Origin: Sphingobacterium humi
GTDB lineage: Bacteria; Bacteroidota; Bacteroidia; Sphingobacteriales; Sphingobacteriaceae
Direction: 5' to 3'
Length of the DNA stretch: 64,000 nucleotides
Assembly: GCF_009768885.1 (NCBI RefSeq)
Contig: NZ_WSQA01000015.1
Coordinates: 62,001 to 126,000, forward strand
Numbering within the stretch: the first letter of the stretch is position 1; every line of letters starts with the position of its first letter. Of this stretch, positions 24,134 to 33,456 are shown piece after piece. The translations under genes and the position numbers were made by a program. The notes beneath the pieces are model-generated. The model was not told the origin of the DNA. It was given only the letters and a program-made list of their open reading frames with translations, and did not search any database.

Positions 24134-27100
24134 ATAATATACCACGCGGGAGATGGACACCTTTTGTCCTTACAATACTTTCAGAATTTTGGGGAGCTTC
24201 CTGCTTTTTCTCAACCTGTTTCGCAGGTTCTTCATTTTGTTCCGGTGTAATAGATAGCTGTATCTTCCGCTCCACAGCAGCCAATTCTATTTTGAGTTCG
24301 CTCAACCGGCTTTCCTTAGCCCAGATTCCATTAACCACGTCATGAAGTACAGGGAGGTCTTTTTGAATTTCCGTAATCTTCTTTTGCTCTTGATCTATAT
24401 AGCCGGGCAGTTTTTCCAGTGCCCTTAAAAAGTTCAATGATGCAGTTTCGGGGTCTTTAGCGATGATACCGTTGTTATAGGAATATTTGATATTTCCTTC
24501 GCCTTGTACCATAAATCGGTTTACCCGTATATCCATTCCTTCTTTTTCTGATACTTCCGTTTTTACCAAAAGCTGAAAACCGTAAAGGCTTCCGATTTCT
24601 TCATACTGCCCTCCGGTACGGGCTTTGTCCGCAAGCTCGTTGAGCTTTTCTCCAATCTGTTTGACGTTTGCGTTTGGTGGCAGGCCGTCCAACTGAACAG
24701 CGTTTATAACCGTGCCGTCTTGCCGTTTTTGCAGGCGTTGCTGTAAATTTTCCCAATCAAGGCTCATACGGTCAAATCGGGATTGAGCTTTGTTAAGTTC
24801 TTCTTTGTAATCTTCCAATTTGTATCTGGCACTTGATTTAGAACGGTTGAACGCCTGTTTTTCGCTTTCCAGCCCTGCTATCTGTTTTTCTATTTTCGCT
24901 TTATCCAGCAGGTCGGTATTACCCGACAGGATAGCCACATACTCCGAAAAGTTCATTCCCGATTTTTCGTCCATACTGCCCTCATCAATCGTTCGCTTAC
25001 CGAGATTGTTGGATTTTAATTGATCGATGAAAAGTTGTTTGTTGAACAGCAAATTGAACTTATAACTATCCAATGATTTTTCAACGGCATAGATAATCAC
25101 ATCTACTTTATTATCTGCAAAGTGTTTAGCAATTTCATTGCCTTTGCGGATAGCCCGACCGTCACGCTGGGCAAGGTCGGACGGTCGCCACGGCGTATCT
25201 AAGTGATGAACTGCAACGGCTCTTTTCTGTGCATTCACACCCGTTCCGAGCATACTCGTGGAGCCGAAGAGCACACGTATTTTGCCCTCGTTCATATCTT
25301 TGATAAGCTCTTTACGCTGATTATCGGTTTTGGCTTCCTGAATAAACCGGATTTCATTCGCAGGTATGCCGTGTTCTTCCACGAGCTTGCGTTTTATTTC
25401 AGCATATACATTCCATTCGCCCGGCTTGTATGTTCCCAAATCCGAGAACACGAACTGCGTTCCTTTTTGTGCATTGAATTTGTTGTAATAATTGGCAATA
25501 TTATTGGCACAATGTGAAGCCTTGTTATCGGGGTGGTCACCATAACTTGGGTCTATCATCCGCATATCCAAAGACATCTTACGGGCATAATCCGTTGCGA
25601 TGAGCATCTTTGCTTTTTCTTCTGATGGAGATAATGGAGGTCTTCCTAGTAAGGTGGCATTACCGGACTTTGCGAAGTCCATCAACTTTTGGATAAAGAC
25701 AGCTTGGTTAGGTGTAGGCGGAATATTGTAAAGTACCTCATTCTTGTTAGGACGGTCAATGCCTATATCCTTTGCCGTTCTGTAATCTGTAATTTCAGAG
25801 TAGAACTGTGCAAGCTCCGGCACTTTGATAAAGTAGCGGAAACGCTCTTTTGCCACGATATTATTGGCTACAGAAAATTCATAATCGGTTGTTTTTCGGG
25901 CATAGATAGCCGCCCAAGCATCGAAACAGTTGATACCTTGTTTTTCCAATGCCCGTGGCCGTAGGTATTTGAACAATAAGTAAAGTTCCGTAAGAGAGTT
26001 GCTGATTGTCGTTCCCGAAAGAAAGGTTGCGCCCATATCTGCGTTGGTGTGTTCCTGAATGGTGCGGATAGCAAACAACAGGTTTAAGGCTTTTTGGCTG
26101 CCGTCCACATTACCCAATCCTGCAACACGGCTATGGCGTGTATTGAACATCAGGTTTTTGAACTGGTGGCTTTCATCAATGAATAAATGGTCAATGCCCA
26201 TCATCTTAAAATCCACAATATCATCTTTGCGGTTATCAATATCGTGTTGCAGGGTTTTGAGTTTGACTTGGAGGTTTTCTTTTCGTTTGACAGCTCCGGC
26301 AAGCATACCTCTTGTTACTTCAGCACCTCGTTCCTGCATAGCATCAAGATTTCGTTCTACGCTGTCCAGTTCTATTTCGAGGATTTCTTTTTGGATTTCG
26401 GGCGATTGCGGTATCATACCGAACTGGTCATGTGTCAATATCACACAGTCCCAATCATTATTTTTAATATCACCGAAAATCCGCAGGCGTTTTTGTGGTG
26501 TAAAATCTTCTTTGCCCGGAAACAGAATTTTAGCATGTGGATAAGCAGTGCGATAGGCTTCGGCAATTTCGTGAACATTGCTCTTCAATCCTATAATCAT
26601 CGGTTTGTGGGCTAAGCCCAAACGTTTCATTTCCTGTGCAGCCGTACACATAACCAATGTTTTCCCGGCACCTACTTCGTGGTCGCAGATAGCGCCATTG
26701 TTCAGCTTTATCATCCAAACGGTGTCCTTTTGACTAGAATATAAATCCTGAATGCCCAATGCCTTTCGGTTTAGTCCCGGGAAATCCTGATGTGAGCCGT
26801 CGTAGTTCGGACGGACAAAACAGTTAAAGGTGTCGTTGTATTGGTCGGTCAGCCTGTTTATAAACTCATTGTTTTGGGCATGAAGCCAATCGGTAAAGGC
26901 GGTACGGATTTCGTCAATCCTGGTGTTTGCCATTTGTATGGCTTCCATATCACGCACCTTTACTTCCTTGTCGTCAACGATTATTTTCCTGGTTATATCA
27001 GGTACGGTATTTACGAGGGCGTGTTTAAGCAGGGCAATACCGTCAAATGTCCGGCTCTGCGACTTTACCGCATATTTGTCCCATATATGAACATTCTTTT

Positions 27101-29555
27101 GTTTACAGGATACTGAAAAGTCGTCTGAGCTTTCGGAGTAATGGATATTCACTTCCGTATCGAACAGGTGCGAAGCAAAACGGGCATAAATACCTGTGGG
27201 TATCCAGCGTTCGCCCAAATTAAAATCGAGTTCCTCAAACTCAATACGTCTTGGTCGGGCTTCCTCTAAAACCGCAAGGCTTTGTTTGGCTTGGGCATCA
27301 TCGGGATTGTTTTTGAGATAGGTTTGCACCTCTTGTGCTTTTTCTACTACGTTACCCGCAATCCAGCGTTCGGCTATTTCGTAATCCTTTTGTAAAGGAT
27401 TGTAGAAAATTCGCCCGTACAGGGCTTCTTTCAGGGCATCGTCAGGCATACCGCTGATTTTGGACATATAATCCAAATCCACGCTTCCGTATTTGTTCAG
27501 CGAAGCCGCTAAAGCTTCTTCGGGATTGTCTGTTGTTATGGTTGCGGTTGAGAAACTTACAGGACGGCTGAAAATATCCGCTTTGTGTATCACGCCACCG
27601 ACCACACGTTCCAGGTATGGTATTTCCTTTCCGGCACTGTCTGTTTTTATTAGCTTAATGTTATCGGCGCTGTTTAGGTTTCCGTATCTTTTTACAAAGG
27701 CATCGTATAAGCGGTTAAGGTTTTCTCTTTCTGTTTTGTGTTCGGTTTGTAGTTCAGCTTCTTTCAAGTATAGCTCGTGGTAAACATCACGAACAGCAAT
27801 GTATGCTTCGGCTCTTGTCCGCTGTGCGGAAGATAAATTAAGTGCGTGGAAAACAGCCGTACCGTCTTTTGTATCTGCTTCTTGCATATGACCCACCCAG
27901 TCGTTATCTAGCACAAGACAATTGTTTCGGTGAAACGGTTGGATTTTACCGCTATACGGTGCAGGTTCAGGAATGGTGTTGGTAATCGCGGGATTTTCAA
28001 CTTGGGCAATACCGTCTGTTTGCGAAAACAAATCACCGGTTACTTCCTGTCTTGTACCGTTCGGTTGTGAAGCTCTGTTGACCGTACCGTTTGATACAGG
28101 AGGTGTATAAGGCTGTTGCCTTGCGCTACCGAACAAGTTGGTTTGACGGCCTGCTGCACCTTGTCTTTTCTTAGCGGTATGTCCTTTGGCTTGCGTGGTT
28201 CTTTTGGGTGGATCAACCGTCATTACAGGTTCGCCAGCATTTTCAAACAGGTCGAAAATGCTTAGCTGTTTTTGCTCCTGTGGGCTTTCCTGATGAATTA
28301 CCGGAGTTGGTGCAGGTTGCGGCTTTTGCTGAGTGATAAGAGGTTCAACAACCGTAGGTGTTGCCTTTGGCTCAACCGGAATTTGTACGACAGGCTCATC
28401 GTTCCGTTCGCCTTTATACAAATCCAAATTCAGATGTTTTCCAAAATCATCGGAAAGCATTTGTTTAAGGCCTTTTGCAATGCCATCAACGCCACCCTCG
28501 TGCGTATAGATTATTGCAGGTTGCCCGTAAGGGTCGGTATCTACTTTCCAATGCGTATGAATAATTCTTGCACCATCATTGAATATCGCATTGCCGGGTG
28601 TGCCATATCCGGTTTTATTGCTTTGACAAAACAAATCTTCCCTTCCGGTCAGACTTTGCTTTGCAGAATTCTTTTGCAGGATTATCAGGTCGCTTCCTAC
28701 CTCCGTACCTGCATACTCCGTAAACAGGTTGTTGGGTAAACGAATTACTGATACCAAATCGTTATTTTCCATTAAAGCCCTGCGTATTGGCTCATTCTTA
28801 GGGCTGTTTAAAATACCCTGTGAGGTAATGAATACCTGCAAACCGCCCTCACGAAGCATATCATTTCCTTTCAAAAAGAAATAATTGTGGATGCTTCGGG
28901 CTGCCTGTACTTTAGCAGGGTCTTTGCTTCGGGAATACGAAAGGTCAAACACGGAGGTATCGCCGAAGGGGATATTACTGGCGATGACATCATAAGTACC
29001 TTGTTCCTTTTCGGAAATTTCTTCAAATCCACTTATGCGGATATTGCTTTGTGGATAGAGTTGTTTTAAAATCTTTCCTGTCAGCAAGTCCTTTTCGTAA
29101 GCAGTAATTTTCGTTTGGCTCTCTGCAAAAGACTGAACAAAAGAACCGATACCTGCGGAGGGTTCGAGGAATTTGTCAATGTTCAGACCGCTTTCACGCA
29201 AGGTTTCAGAAATGGCATCAATAACCTGCGGTGGTGTATAAAAAGCGGTCAGCACCGAACTTTTCATACTGTCCACATATCGGCGGTATTCCTTTTCGTC
29301 GGTAGAATTTTCCTTTAATAGTTGGTGGAGTTGCTGTGTAACCGGAAAAAGGTCGTACTCTGTTTTCCGCCAATGGTTGATGTCTGTTTCATTGGCAATG
29401 GGGTTCAATACGAATTTAAGACCGCCAAATCCGCTGTAACGCATCATTAGCAGTTTTTCTTCTGCGGTCGCTTGCCGTTTCTCCTTTTCCAGCCGGAAAG
29501 CAATCCGCAGGGCTTCGATATTGTGCAGGAGATGTTGCCTTTTACTGAAGCCCAT
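24132..29555 (-). CDS. Giant N6-DNA methylase / SNF2-type helicase fusion
   Basis: The protein has about 1807 aa from ATG 29555 (a TTG three codons earlier is possible). Domains in order: an N-terminal adenine-methyltransferase domain with motif I FLEPSAGIGSF (about residue 128) and a degenerate motif IV SNIPFGD (about 190; canonical NPPF/Y changed to NIPF); a low-complexity Pro/Gln linker (about 390-520); a superfamily-2 helicase with Walker A EVGAGKTL (about 958), motif II DESH (about 1123) and motif VI RDGRAIRKG (about 1462); and a coiled-coil C-terminus. Such proteins are a hallmark of Bacteroidetes conjugative transposons. Their role is not proven; protection of entering DNA or anti-restriction is plausible. 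It overlaps the DUF1896 gene by 14 nt. Confidence 0.88.
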   Translation of the reverse strand: MGFSKRQHLLHNIEALRIAFRLEKEKRQATAEEKLLMMRYSGFGGLKFVLNPIANETDINHWRKTEYDLFPVTQQLHQLLKENSTDEKEYRRYVDSMKSSVLTAFYTPPQVIDAISETLRESGLNIDKFLEPSAGIGSFVQSFAESQTKITAYEKDLLTGKILKQLYPQSNIRISGFEEISEKEQGTYDVIASNIPFGDTSVFDLSYSRSKDPAKVQAARSIHNYFFLKGNDMLREGGLQVFITSQGILNSPKNEPIRRALMENNDLVSVIRLPNNLFTEYAGTEVGSDLIILQKNSAKQSLTGREDLFCQSNKTGYGTPGNAIFNDGARIIHTHWKVDTDPYGQPAIIYTHEGGVDGIAKGLKQMLSDDFGKHLNLDLYKGERNDEPVVQIPVEPKATPTVVEPLITQQKPQPAPTPVIHQESPQEQKQLSIFDLFENAGEPVMTVDPPKRTTQAKGHTAKKRQGAAGRQTNLFGSARQQPYTPPVSNGTVNRASQPNGTRQEVTGDLFSQTDGIAQVENPAITNTIPEPAPYSGKIQPFHRNNCLVLDNDWVGHMQEADTKDGTAVFHALNLSSAQRTRAEAYIAVRDVYHELYLKEAELQTEHKTERENLNRLYDAFVKRYGNLNSADNIKLIKTDSAGKEIPYLERVVGGVIHKADIFSRPVSFSTATITTDNPEEALAASLNKYGSVDLDYMSKISGMPDDALKEALYGRIFYNPLQKDYEIAERWIAGNVVEKAQEVQTYLKNNPDDAQAKQSLAVLEEARPRRIEFEELDFNLGERWIPTGIYARFASHLFDTEVNIHYSESSDDFSVSCKQKNVHIWDKYAVKSQSRTFDGIALLKHALVNTVPDITRKIIVDDKEVKVRDMEAIQMANTRIDEIRTAFTDWLHAQNNEFINRLTDQYNDTFNCFVRPNYDGSHQDFPGLNRKALGIQDLYSSQKDTVWMIKLNNGAICDHEVGAGKTLVMCTAAQEMKRLGLAHKPMIIGLKSNVHEIAEAYRTAYPHAKILFPGKEDFTPQKRLRIFGDIKNNDWDCVILTHDQFGMIPQSPEIQKEILEIELDSVERNLDAMQERGAEVTRGMLAGAVKRKENLQVKLKTLQHDIDNRKDDIVDFKMMGIDHLFIDESHQFKNLMFNTRHSRVAGLGNVDGSQKALNLLFAIRTIQEHTNADMGATFLSGTTISNSLTELYLLFKYLRPRALEKQGINCFDAWAAIYARKTTDYEFSVANNIVAKERFRYFIKVPELAQFYSEITDYRTAKDIGIDRPNKNEVLYNIPPTPNQAVFIQKLMDFAKSGNATLLGRPPLSPSEEKAKMLIATDYARKMSLDMRMIDPSYGDHPDNKASHCANNIANYYNKFNAQKGTQFVFSDLGTYKPGEWNVYAEIKRKLVEEHGIPANEIRFIQEAKTDNQRKELIKDMNEGKIRVLFGSTSMLGTGVNAQKRAVAVHHLDTPWRPSDLAQRDGRAIRKGNEIAKHFADNKVDVIIYAVEKSLDSYKFNLLFNKQLFIDQLKSNNLGKRTIDEGSMDEKSGMNFSEYVAILSGNTDLLDKAKIEKQIAGLESEKQAFNRSKSSARYKLEDYKEELNKAQSRFDRMSLDWENLQQRLQKRQDGTVINAVQLDGLPPNANVKQIGEKLNELADKARTGGQYEEIGSLYGFQLLVKTEVSEKEGMDIRVNRFMVQGEGNIKYSYNNGIIAKDPETASLNFLRALEKLPGYIDQEQKKITEIQKDLPVLHDVVNGIWAKESRLSELKIELAAVERKIQLSITPEQNEEPAKQVEKKQEAPQNSESIVRTKGVHLPRGIL

Positions 29556-29979
29556 TTTCCTCAATCCATATTGCGATGGTTCCGGTTAATTCGGTATAAA
29601 GAGCATCATACTCGTAGGTGTAAGCGAAATCATCGGTTAGTTCATATCGGGAAAAAACAGGTTCACAGACAGGAAACATTTTAAGTGCAAACGGCCACAG
29701 CTCTTCGTCTGCCATCAGGGTATCAAACTCATTGCAGACCACCTGAAAAATCGTATCAAACTTTGAAAAGTGCAGGTTTTCAAAGAGAATAGAGTTGGCT
29801 ATTTCATTGCACTGCTCAACAGTGTTTCCTGAAAGGAAAGCCCCCTCGTAAGCATTGGCTGCCCATGACGACCTTTGGTCAATGAAATTCTGGTCATGGG
29901 CTTTTTCGGGAAAGCTCGAATTGAGAAGTTCTTGTAGTCGTAATCTGAAATATGACAGTACTTTTTGTGGTGTACTCAT
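29542..29979 (-). CDS. DUF1896 family protein
   Basis: A 145-aa acidic helical protein with no signal or membrane helix. It begins MSTPQKVLSYFRLRLQELLN and includes WAANAYEGAFLSGNTVEQ, which I associate with the DUF1896 family found next to the giant helicase in Bacteroidetes conjugative transposons. The stop lies inside the helicase start region (14-nt overlap), so the two are translationally coupled and may work together. Its molecular function is unknown. Confidence 0.82.
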   Translation of the reverse strand: MSTPQKVLSYFRLRLQELLNSSFPEKAHDQNFIDQRSSWAANAYEGAFLSGNTVEQCNEIANSILFENLHFSKFDTIFQVVCNEFDTLMADEELWPFALKMFPVCEPVFSRYELTDDFAYTYEYDALYTELTGTIAIWIEENGLQ

Positions 29980-30091
29980 AATGATTTTAGTTTAGAATTT
30001 TGCTTAAAGCCTGAAATTAAAAACTAAAGTGAATGACATTGGATGACCGTCCGGGTGTGGCTTTGAAAGGCAGGATTTGTCGCAATAGCTG

Positions 30092-30682
30092 TTATTCAGG
30101 TATAATTATAGAATTATCGACTTCGTTACCAAACACGTCCCAACCGTCAAAAATATTCCGGTTGCCGACAGATGAGGTTTGCCTTGCAAACAGTTCCACT
30201 CTCGCTACATCGCCAAAAAGACGGACAATCCGTTTTCTGATTTCTTCCGGTTTTTCTGAATGTTGTCCACGGGGCGCCAAAAGTACCTGTGGAATGTTTT
30301 TTGCAATCCTTTTGAGTGGCTTTCCCTTCGTAAACAGCAGGACTATCTCTGCATTAGCCCGTGTGTAATAGCCCATTCCAACAAAAATTCTGTCATTGTT
30401 CTTATTCGTTTTTACCCAGGTAAAGGCTACCGTTTTGAATGTAAATCCCCATGCTTTACCGAGTTCCAGAGCCTGTTCGAGACAGGGAAAGGTTGCCCAC
30501 ATCAACAGTGTGCAATCTTGTTTGCACAAGGCTCCGATATTCATACCTTTTAGAAATGCTATACTTTGGGTTTGATAGTGCTTTTCAGCACTCCGGCCTG
30601 TCCCTTTTTTGCTCCGGACATTAAAATGCCACGGAGGATCAGCGTAGATTAAATCATATTGTTTCCCTTTGTCAGCCACCAC
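30092..30682 (-). CDS. MT-A70-type adenine-N6 DNA methyltransferase
   Basis: A 196-aa enzyme with the catalytic DPPW motif at residues 15-18 (LIYADPPWHF) and the S-adenosylmethionine-side segment near residues 165-180 (RVELFARQTSSVGNRN). It lacks an ATG: two consecutive GTG codons (30682 and 30679) are the only starts before an in-frame stop, so translation must use GTG. MT-A70-like enzymes in bacteria methylate adenine in DNA. In this element it may mask transferred DNA from host restriction, alone or with the giant methylase/helicase. It stands alone between DUF1896 and the histone-like gene. Confidence 0.85.
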   Translation of the reverse strand: MVADKGKQYDLIYADPPWHFNVRSKKGTGRSAEKHYQTQSIAFLKGMNIGALCKQDCTLLMWATFPCLEQALELGKAWGFTFKTVAFTWVKTNKNNDRIFVGMGYYTRANAEIVLLFTKGKPLKRIAKNIPQVLLAPRGQHSEKPEEIRKRIVRLFGDVARVELFARQTSSVGNRNIFDGWDVFGNEVDNSIIIPE

Positions 30683-30852
30683 GGTTCAATTTTTTTAGCT
30701 CATTTTTTTGTGACAGCTAATGTATCAGACAGAAATGGCTGGCTTCTGCATGTGGCCGGGTTTGGCTTTAGGAGGGAGTGTTTGGCGTATTTTTATCTTA
30801 TCCGGATCAGAAAATGTATGTTTGTACACATACAAATTAATCCACTACTAAA

Positions 30853-31029
30853 ATGAAAGCATTGATCGAAAAGATTGACGAAACGTATGCGGCATTGAAA
30901 GCCGATGCGCAATTACAGGCAGAAAAAGGTAACAAAGCCGCAGGTACAAGAGCGCGTAAGGCTTCGCTTGACCTAGAGAAACTATTGAAAACGTTCAGAA
31001 AAGAGTCATTAGAGGCGTCAAAAGGCTAA
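30853..31029 (+). CDS. Histone H1-like DNA-binding protein (Hc1 family)
   Basis: A 58-aa protein: a helical N-terminus (MKALIEKIDETYAALKADA), the segment AEKGNKAAGTRARKAS, and a basic helix LEKLLKTFRKESLEASKG. This is the compact bacterial histone H1 (Hc1-like) form common in Bacteroidota, here as a single copy inside the element. It would coat or bend DNA. A TATGTTTG box at 30817-30824, matching the Bacteroidetes -7 consensus TAnnTTTG, lies about 30 bp before the ATG. The terminator at 31035-31060 follows directly, so it is monocistronic. Confidence 0.82.
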   Translation: MKALIEKIDETYAALKADAQLQAEKGNKAAGTRARKASLDLEKLLKTFRKESLEASKG

Positions 31030-31034
31030 AAAAA

Positions 31035-31060
31035 AGAAAGCTCCCGGAAGAGAGCTTTCT
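31035..31060 (+). terminator. Terminator after the histone-like gene
   Basis: AGAAAGCTC (31035-31043) pairs with GAGCTTTCT (31052-31060) around an 8-nt loop, 5 nt after the stop codon. The downstream T-tract is weak (CAATCTTATC). Confidence 0.65.
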
Positions 31061-31239
31061 CAATCTTATCTGTCAGCTTAAAATATCAATCAGCTGATGG
31101 TTGATATGGCAGGTTGACAGCTTACCTTAAAATGGTTGGTGTTACAGTAATGGTATATCTGTAGTTCCTTATAAGGTATGTCTTTATTAAAATAAATTAA
31201 TTATAGATGTTTTGATTTAATCATATATGTGCAATATTA

Positions 31240-31299
31240 ATGTCGTATCATTCGACATGGTTTTTTAATCGTGTCGAAAATAAGTAAATATTTCGACAT
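31240..31299. repeat. Cluster of TTCGACAT half-sites in a gene-free stretch
   Basis: The 315-bp gap between the histone terminator and the topB stop (31061-31375) has no convincing gene. It holds TTCGACAT at 31251-31258 and 31292-31299, the inverted GTGTCGAA at 31271-31278, and ATGTCG at 31240-31245. Together they make two inverted-repeat pairs, ATGTCG/CGACAT and GTGTCGAAA/TTTCGACAT. This looks like a protein-binding array, although neither neighbour is transcribed away from it. Confidence 0.5.
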
Positions 31300-31375
31300 G
31301 AATATATTTTTATGATGATTGTTTACAATATCTTAAAATGACGGCGATTATCGCCGCTATGTTTGCTTGCAATAA

Positions 31376-33454
31376 TCATTTTCTGTTCTTCTTTTCAAAT
31401 TCAAAGGTGCTTTCGGCCTGTTCATTCAGCACGATACAGGCATCAAATTTCTTTCCGGCCTTGCTTTTCATGTCTTTGATAAGTGGAGTTCTACCTTTGC
31501 TAACAAGGCTTGTTATATCGGCCATGCTCAGCTGTACACCGCACACATTGCAGAACTGCAACCAGCTACAAGCCTCATCAGGGCATTTGACAAGCTTGTC
31601 ACGGATGAGCAATTGCTGGCTTTTGCATTTGGGGCAGGTCAATTCTGGATGCTTTTCTCTGGCAATCGCCATGCTCAACAATTCCTGTGTAATGGATGTA
31701 GCATAGCTTTCCATATCCTTATGAAAATCCCCTGCATCGGCTTCGTTGTTTTCTATCTTCTGCAAGGCCAGTTCCCATTCGGCGGTCAAAGTCACATCGG
31801 CAATTTTGCGGTCTTTGACCAGCTCATAGACCTGCAACCCTTTTTCGGTTGGGATCAGGGATTTCTTTTCACGCCTGATATAATCCCTTTTAAACAGGGT
31901 TTCGATGATGGCAGCCCTGGTAGCGGGGGTTCCTATGCCGATATGTTGCAGGACTTTGCGTTCGTCCTCATTTTCGATGTCCTTTCCTGCGGTCTCCATT
32001 GCTGACAGCAAGCCGGCTTCGTTATAGAGTACGGGCGGTTTGGTTTTCTTTTCCAGAACGGAGGCTTCCTTTATTTTAAGCTCATCGCCTTTATGCAGTT
32101 GGGGCAGTTCTTCCAAAGGCTCTGCATCCTCACCGGTAAAGCTGCCTTTAACGGAACGCCAGCCGGGTTCCATGACCTTACACCCTTTGGCTGTAAACTC
32201 ATAGTGGGAAGCCTGTAAGACTACATCGGTCATTTCTTTGACACAGGGCTGTGAAAGGGCTTCGAGCAGACGGAAAGCGATCATATTATACACTTTGGTT
32301 TCATCTGCGCTGAGGGCAGAAGGCATCTTGTCCGTAATGAGCAGTCCGTGGTGGTCTGTTACCTTTACATCATTCACTATGCGCTTATTGAAACGCCCCC
32401 ATTTCAGCCCGGATGCGGCTTGCCTGAAACGCTCATCGTCCTGTATGGTCCTGACGAGGTCGGGGATGTCAGCCCACATATCTTCGGGTATGTATTTGCT
32501 GCCGGTGCGGGGGTAGGATATAAACTTCTTTTCGTATAGGCTTTGCGCAATATTCAGCGTTTCCTCGGCGGACAGACTGAGCGTTTTGTTGGCTGCTTTC
32601 TGCAAGCCTGTGAGGTCAAATAACAAAGGTGGTTGCTCCGTCACAGTTTTGCTGTCCACAGCGATGACCGTTGCGGTGTTTTGACGTTGTACAGACCGTA
32701 AGGCATTTTCAGCCTGCTTCCGGTCATCCCATTTGTTGGTGGACAGGCTTTTGAAATCCACAAATTCCCTGCGGTGTTTCAGTTGGATCTGAAAGTATTT
32801 TTTGACGGTAAAATTCCTGTTTTCCAAATACCGTTTGCAGACCAGAGCCAGTGTGGGCGTCTGCACTCTGCCGAGCGAGTACACGCCACGCCCTGCGGCA
32901 ATGCTCAATGCTTGTGTGGCATTGATGCCTGCGAGCCAGTCGGCACGGCTTCTACCTTGCGCTGCCTGAAACAAACCGTCAAATGCGGAGCCGTCTTTGA
33001 GGTTGTCAAAACCCTGCTTGATGGCTTTTTCGGTTAGCGAGCTGATCCATAAACGCTGAAAAGGTTTTTGGCATTTTAGGTACTCGTAAATATACCTGAA
33101 GATAAGTTCACCCTCACGTCCGGCATCGGTAGCCACGATAATGCTGTCGCTTTTATCAAACAGCTCTTTGATGACTTTTAGCTGCTTCAGTGCGCCCGGA
33201 TCGGTAGTATAGCCCTTATCTTTTCTGACCTTGCGGACGGTCAGTATAAACGGATCCGGCAGTATGGGTAGTGACGATTTGTCAAATCCCGCAATCCCGT
33301 AATCTTCGGGCATTCCCAATCCGATCAGATGGCCGAATGCCCAGGTCACATAATAGCCGTTGCCTGTCAGGAAGCCGTCCTTTTTATCGGTGGCTCCCAA
33401 CAAGGCGGCAATTTCTCTTGCTACGCTTGGTTTTTCTGCTAAGATTGTTTTCAT
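31376..33454 (-). CDS. topB: DNA topoisomerase III
   Basis: A 692-aa type IA topoisomerase. The Toprim start MKTILAEKPSVAREIA and the DxD-like segment VATDAGREGELIFRYIYEY are present, and the active-site tyrosine lies in FISYPRTGS near residue 313. The C-terminal part has a zinc-ribbon pattern CPKC...CPDEAC..C.VC (about 615-650). It relaxes and decatenates single-stranded DNA, useful during conjugative strand transfer, and is a standard gene of Bacteroidetes conjugative transposons. The DUF3945 gene ends 2 nt upstream, so both are on one transcript. Confidence 0.94.
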   Translation of the reverse strand: MKTILAEKPSVAREIAALLGATDKKDGFLTGNGYYVTWAFGHLIGLGMPEDYGIAGFDKSSLPILPDPFILTVRKVRKDKGYTTDPGALKQLKVIKELFDKSDSIIVATDAGREGELIFRYIYEYLKCQKPFQRLWISSLTEKAIKQGFDNLKDGSAFDGLFQAAQGRSRADWLAGINATQALSIAAGRGVYSLGRVQTPTLALVCKRYLENRNFTVKKYFQIQLKHRREFVDFKSLSTNKWDDRKQAENALRSVQRQNTATVIAVDSKTVTEQPPLLFDLTGLQKAANKTLSLSAEETLNIAQSLYEKKFISYPRTGSKYIPEDMWADIPDLVRTIQDDERFRQAASGLKWGRFNKRIVNDVKVTDHHGLLITDKMPSALSADETKVYNMIAFRLLEALSQPCVKEMTDVVLQASHYEFTAKGCKVMEPGWRSVKGSFTGEDAEPLEELPQLHKGDELKIKEASVLEKKTKPPVLYNEAGLLSAMETAGKDIENEDERKVLQHIGIGTPATRAAIIETLFKRDYIRREKKSLIPTEKGLQVYELVKDRKIADVTLTAEWELALQKIENNEADAGDFHKDMESYATSITQELLSMAIAREKHPELTCPKCKSQQLLIRDKLVKCPDEACSWLQFCNVCGVQLSMADITSLVSKGRTPLIKDMKSKAGKKFDACIVLNEQAESTFEFEKKNRK

Positions 33455-33456
33455 GG

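Noticed and set aside
24132..29555. Type I or type III restriction enzyme
   Set aside because: The methylase and helicase motifs are present, but there is no nuclease motif or specificity subunit, and the size and neighbours match the methylase/helicase protein of Bacteroidetes conjugative transposons.
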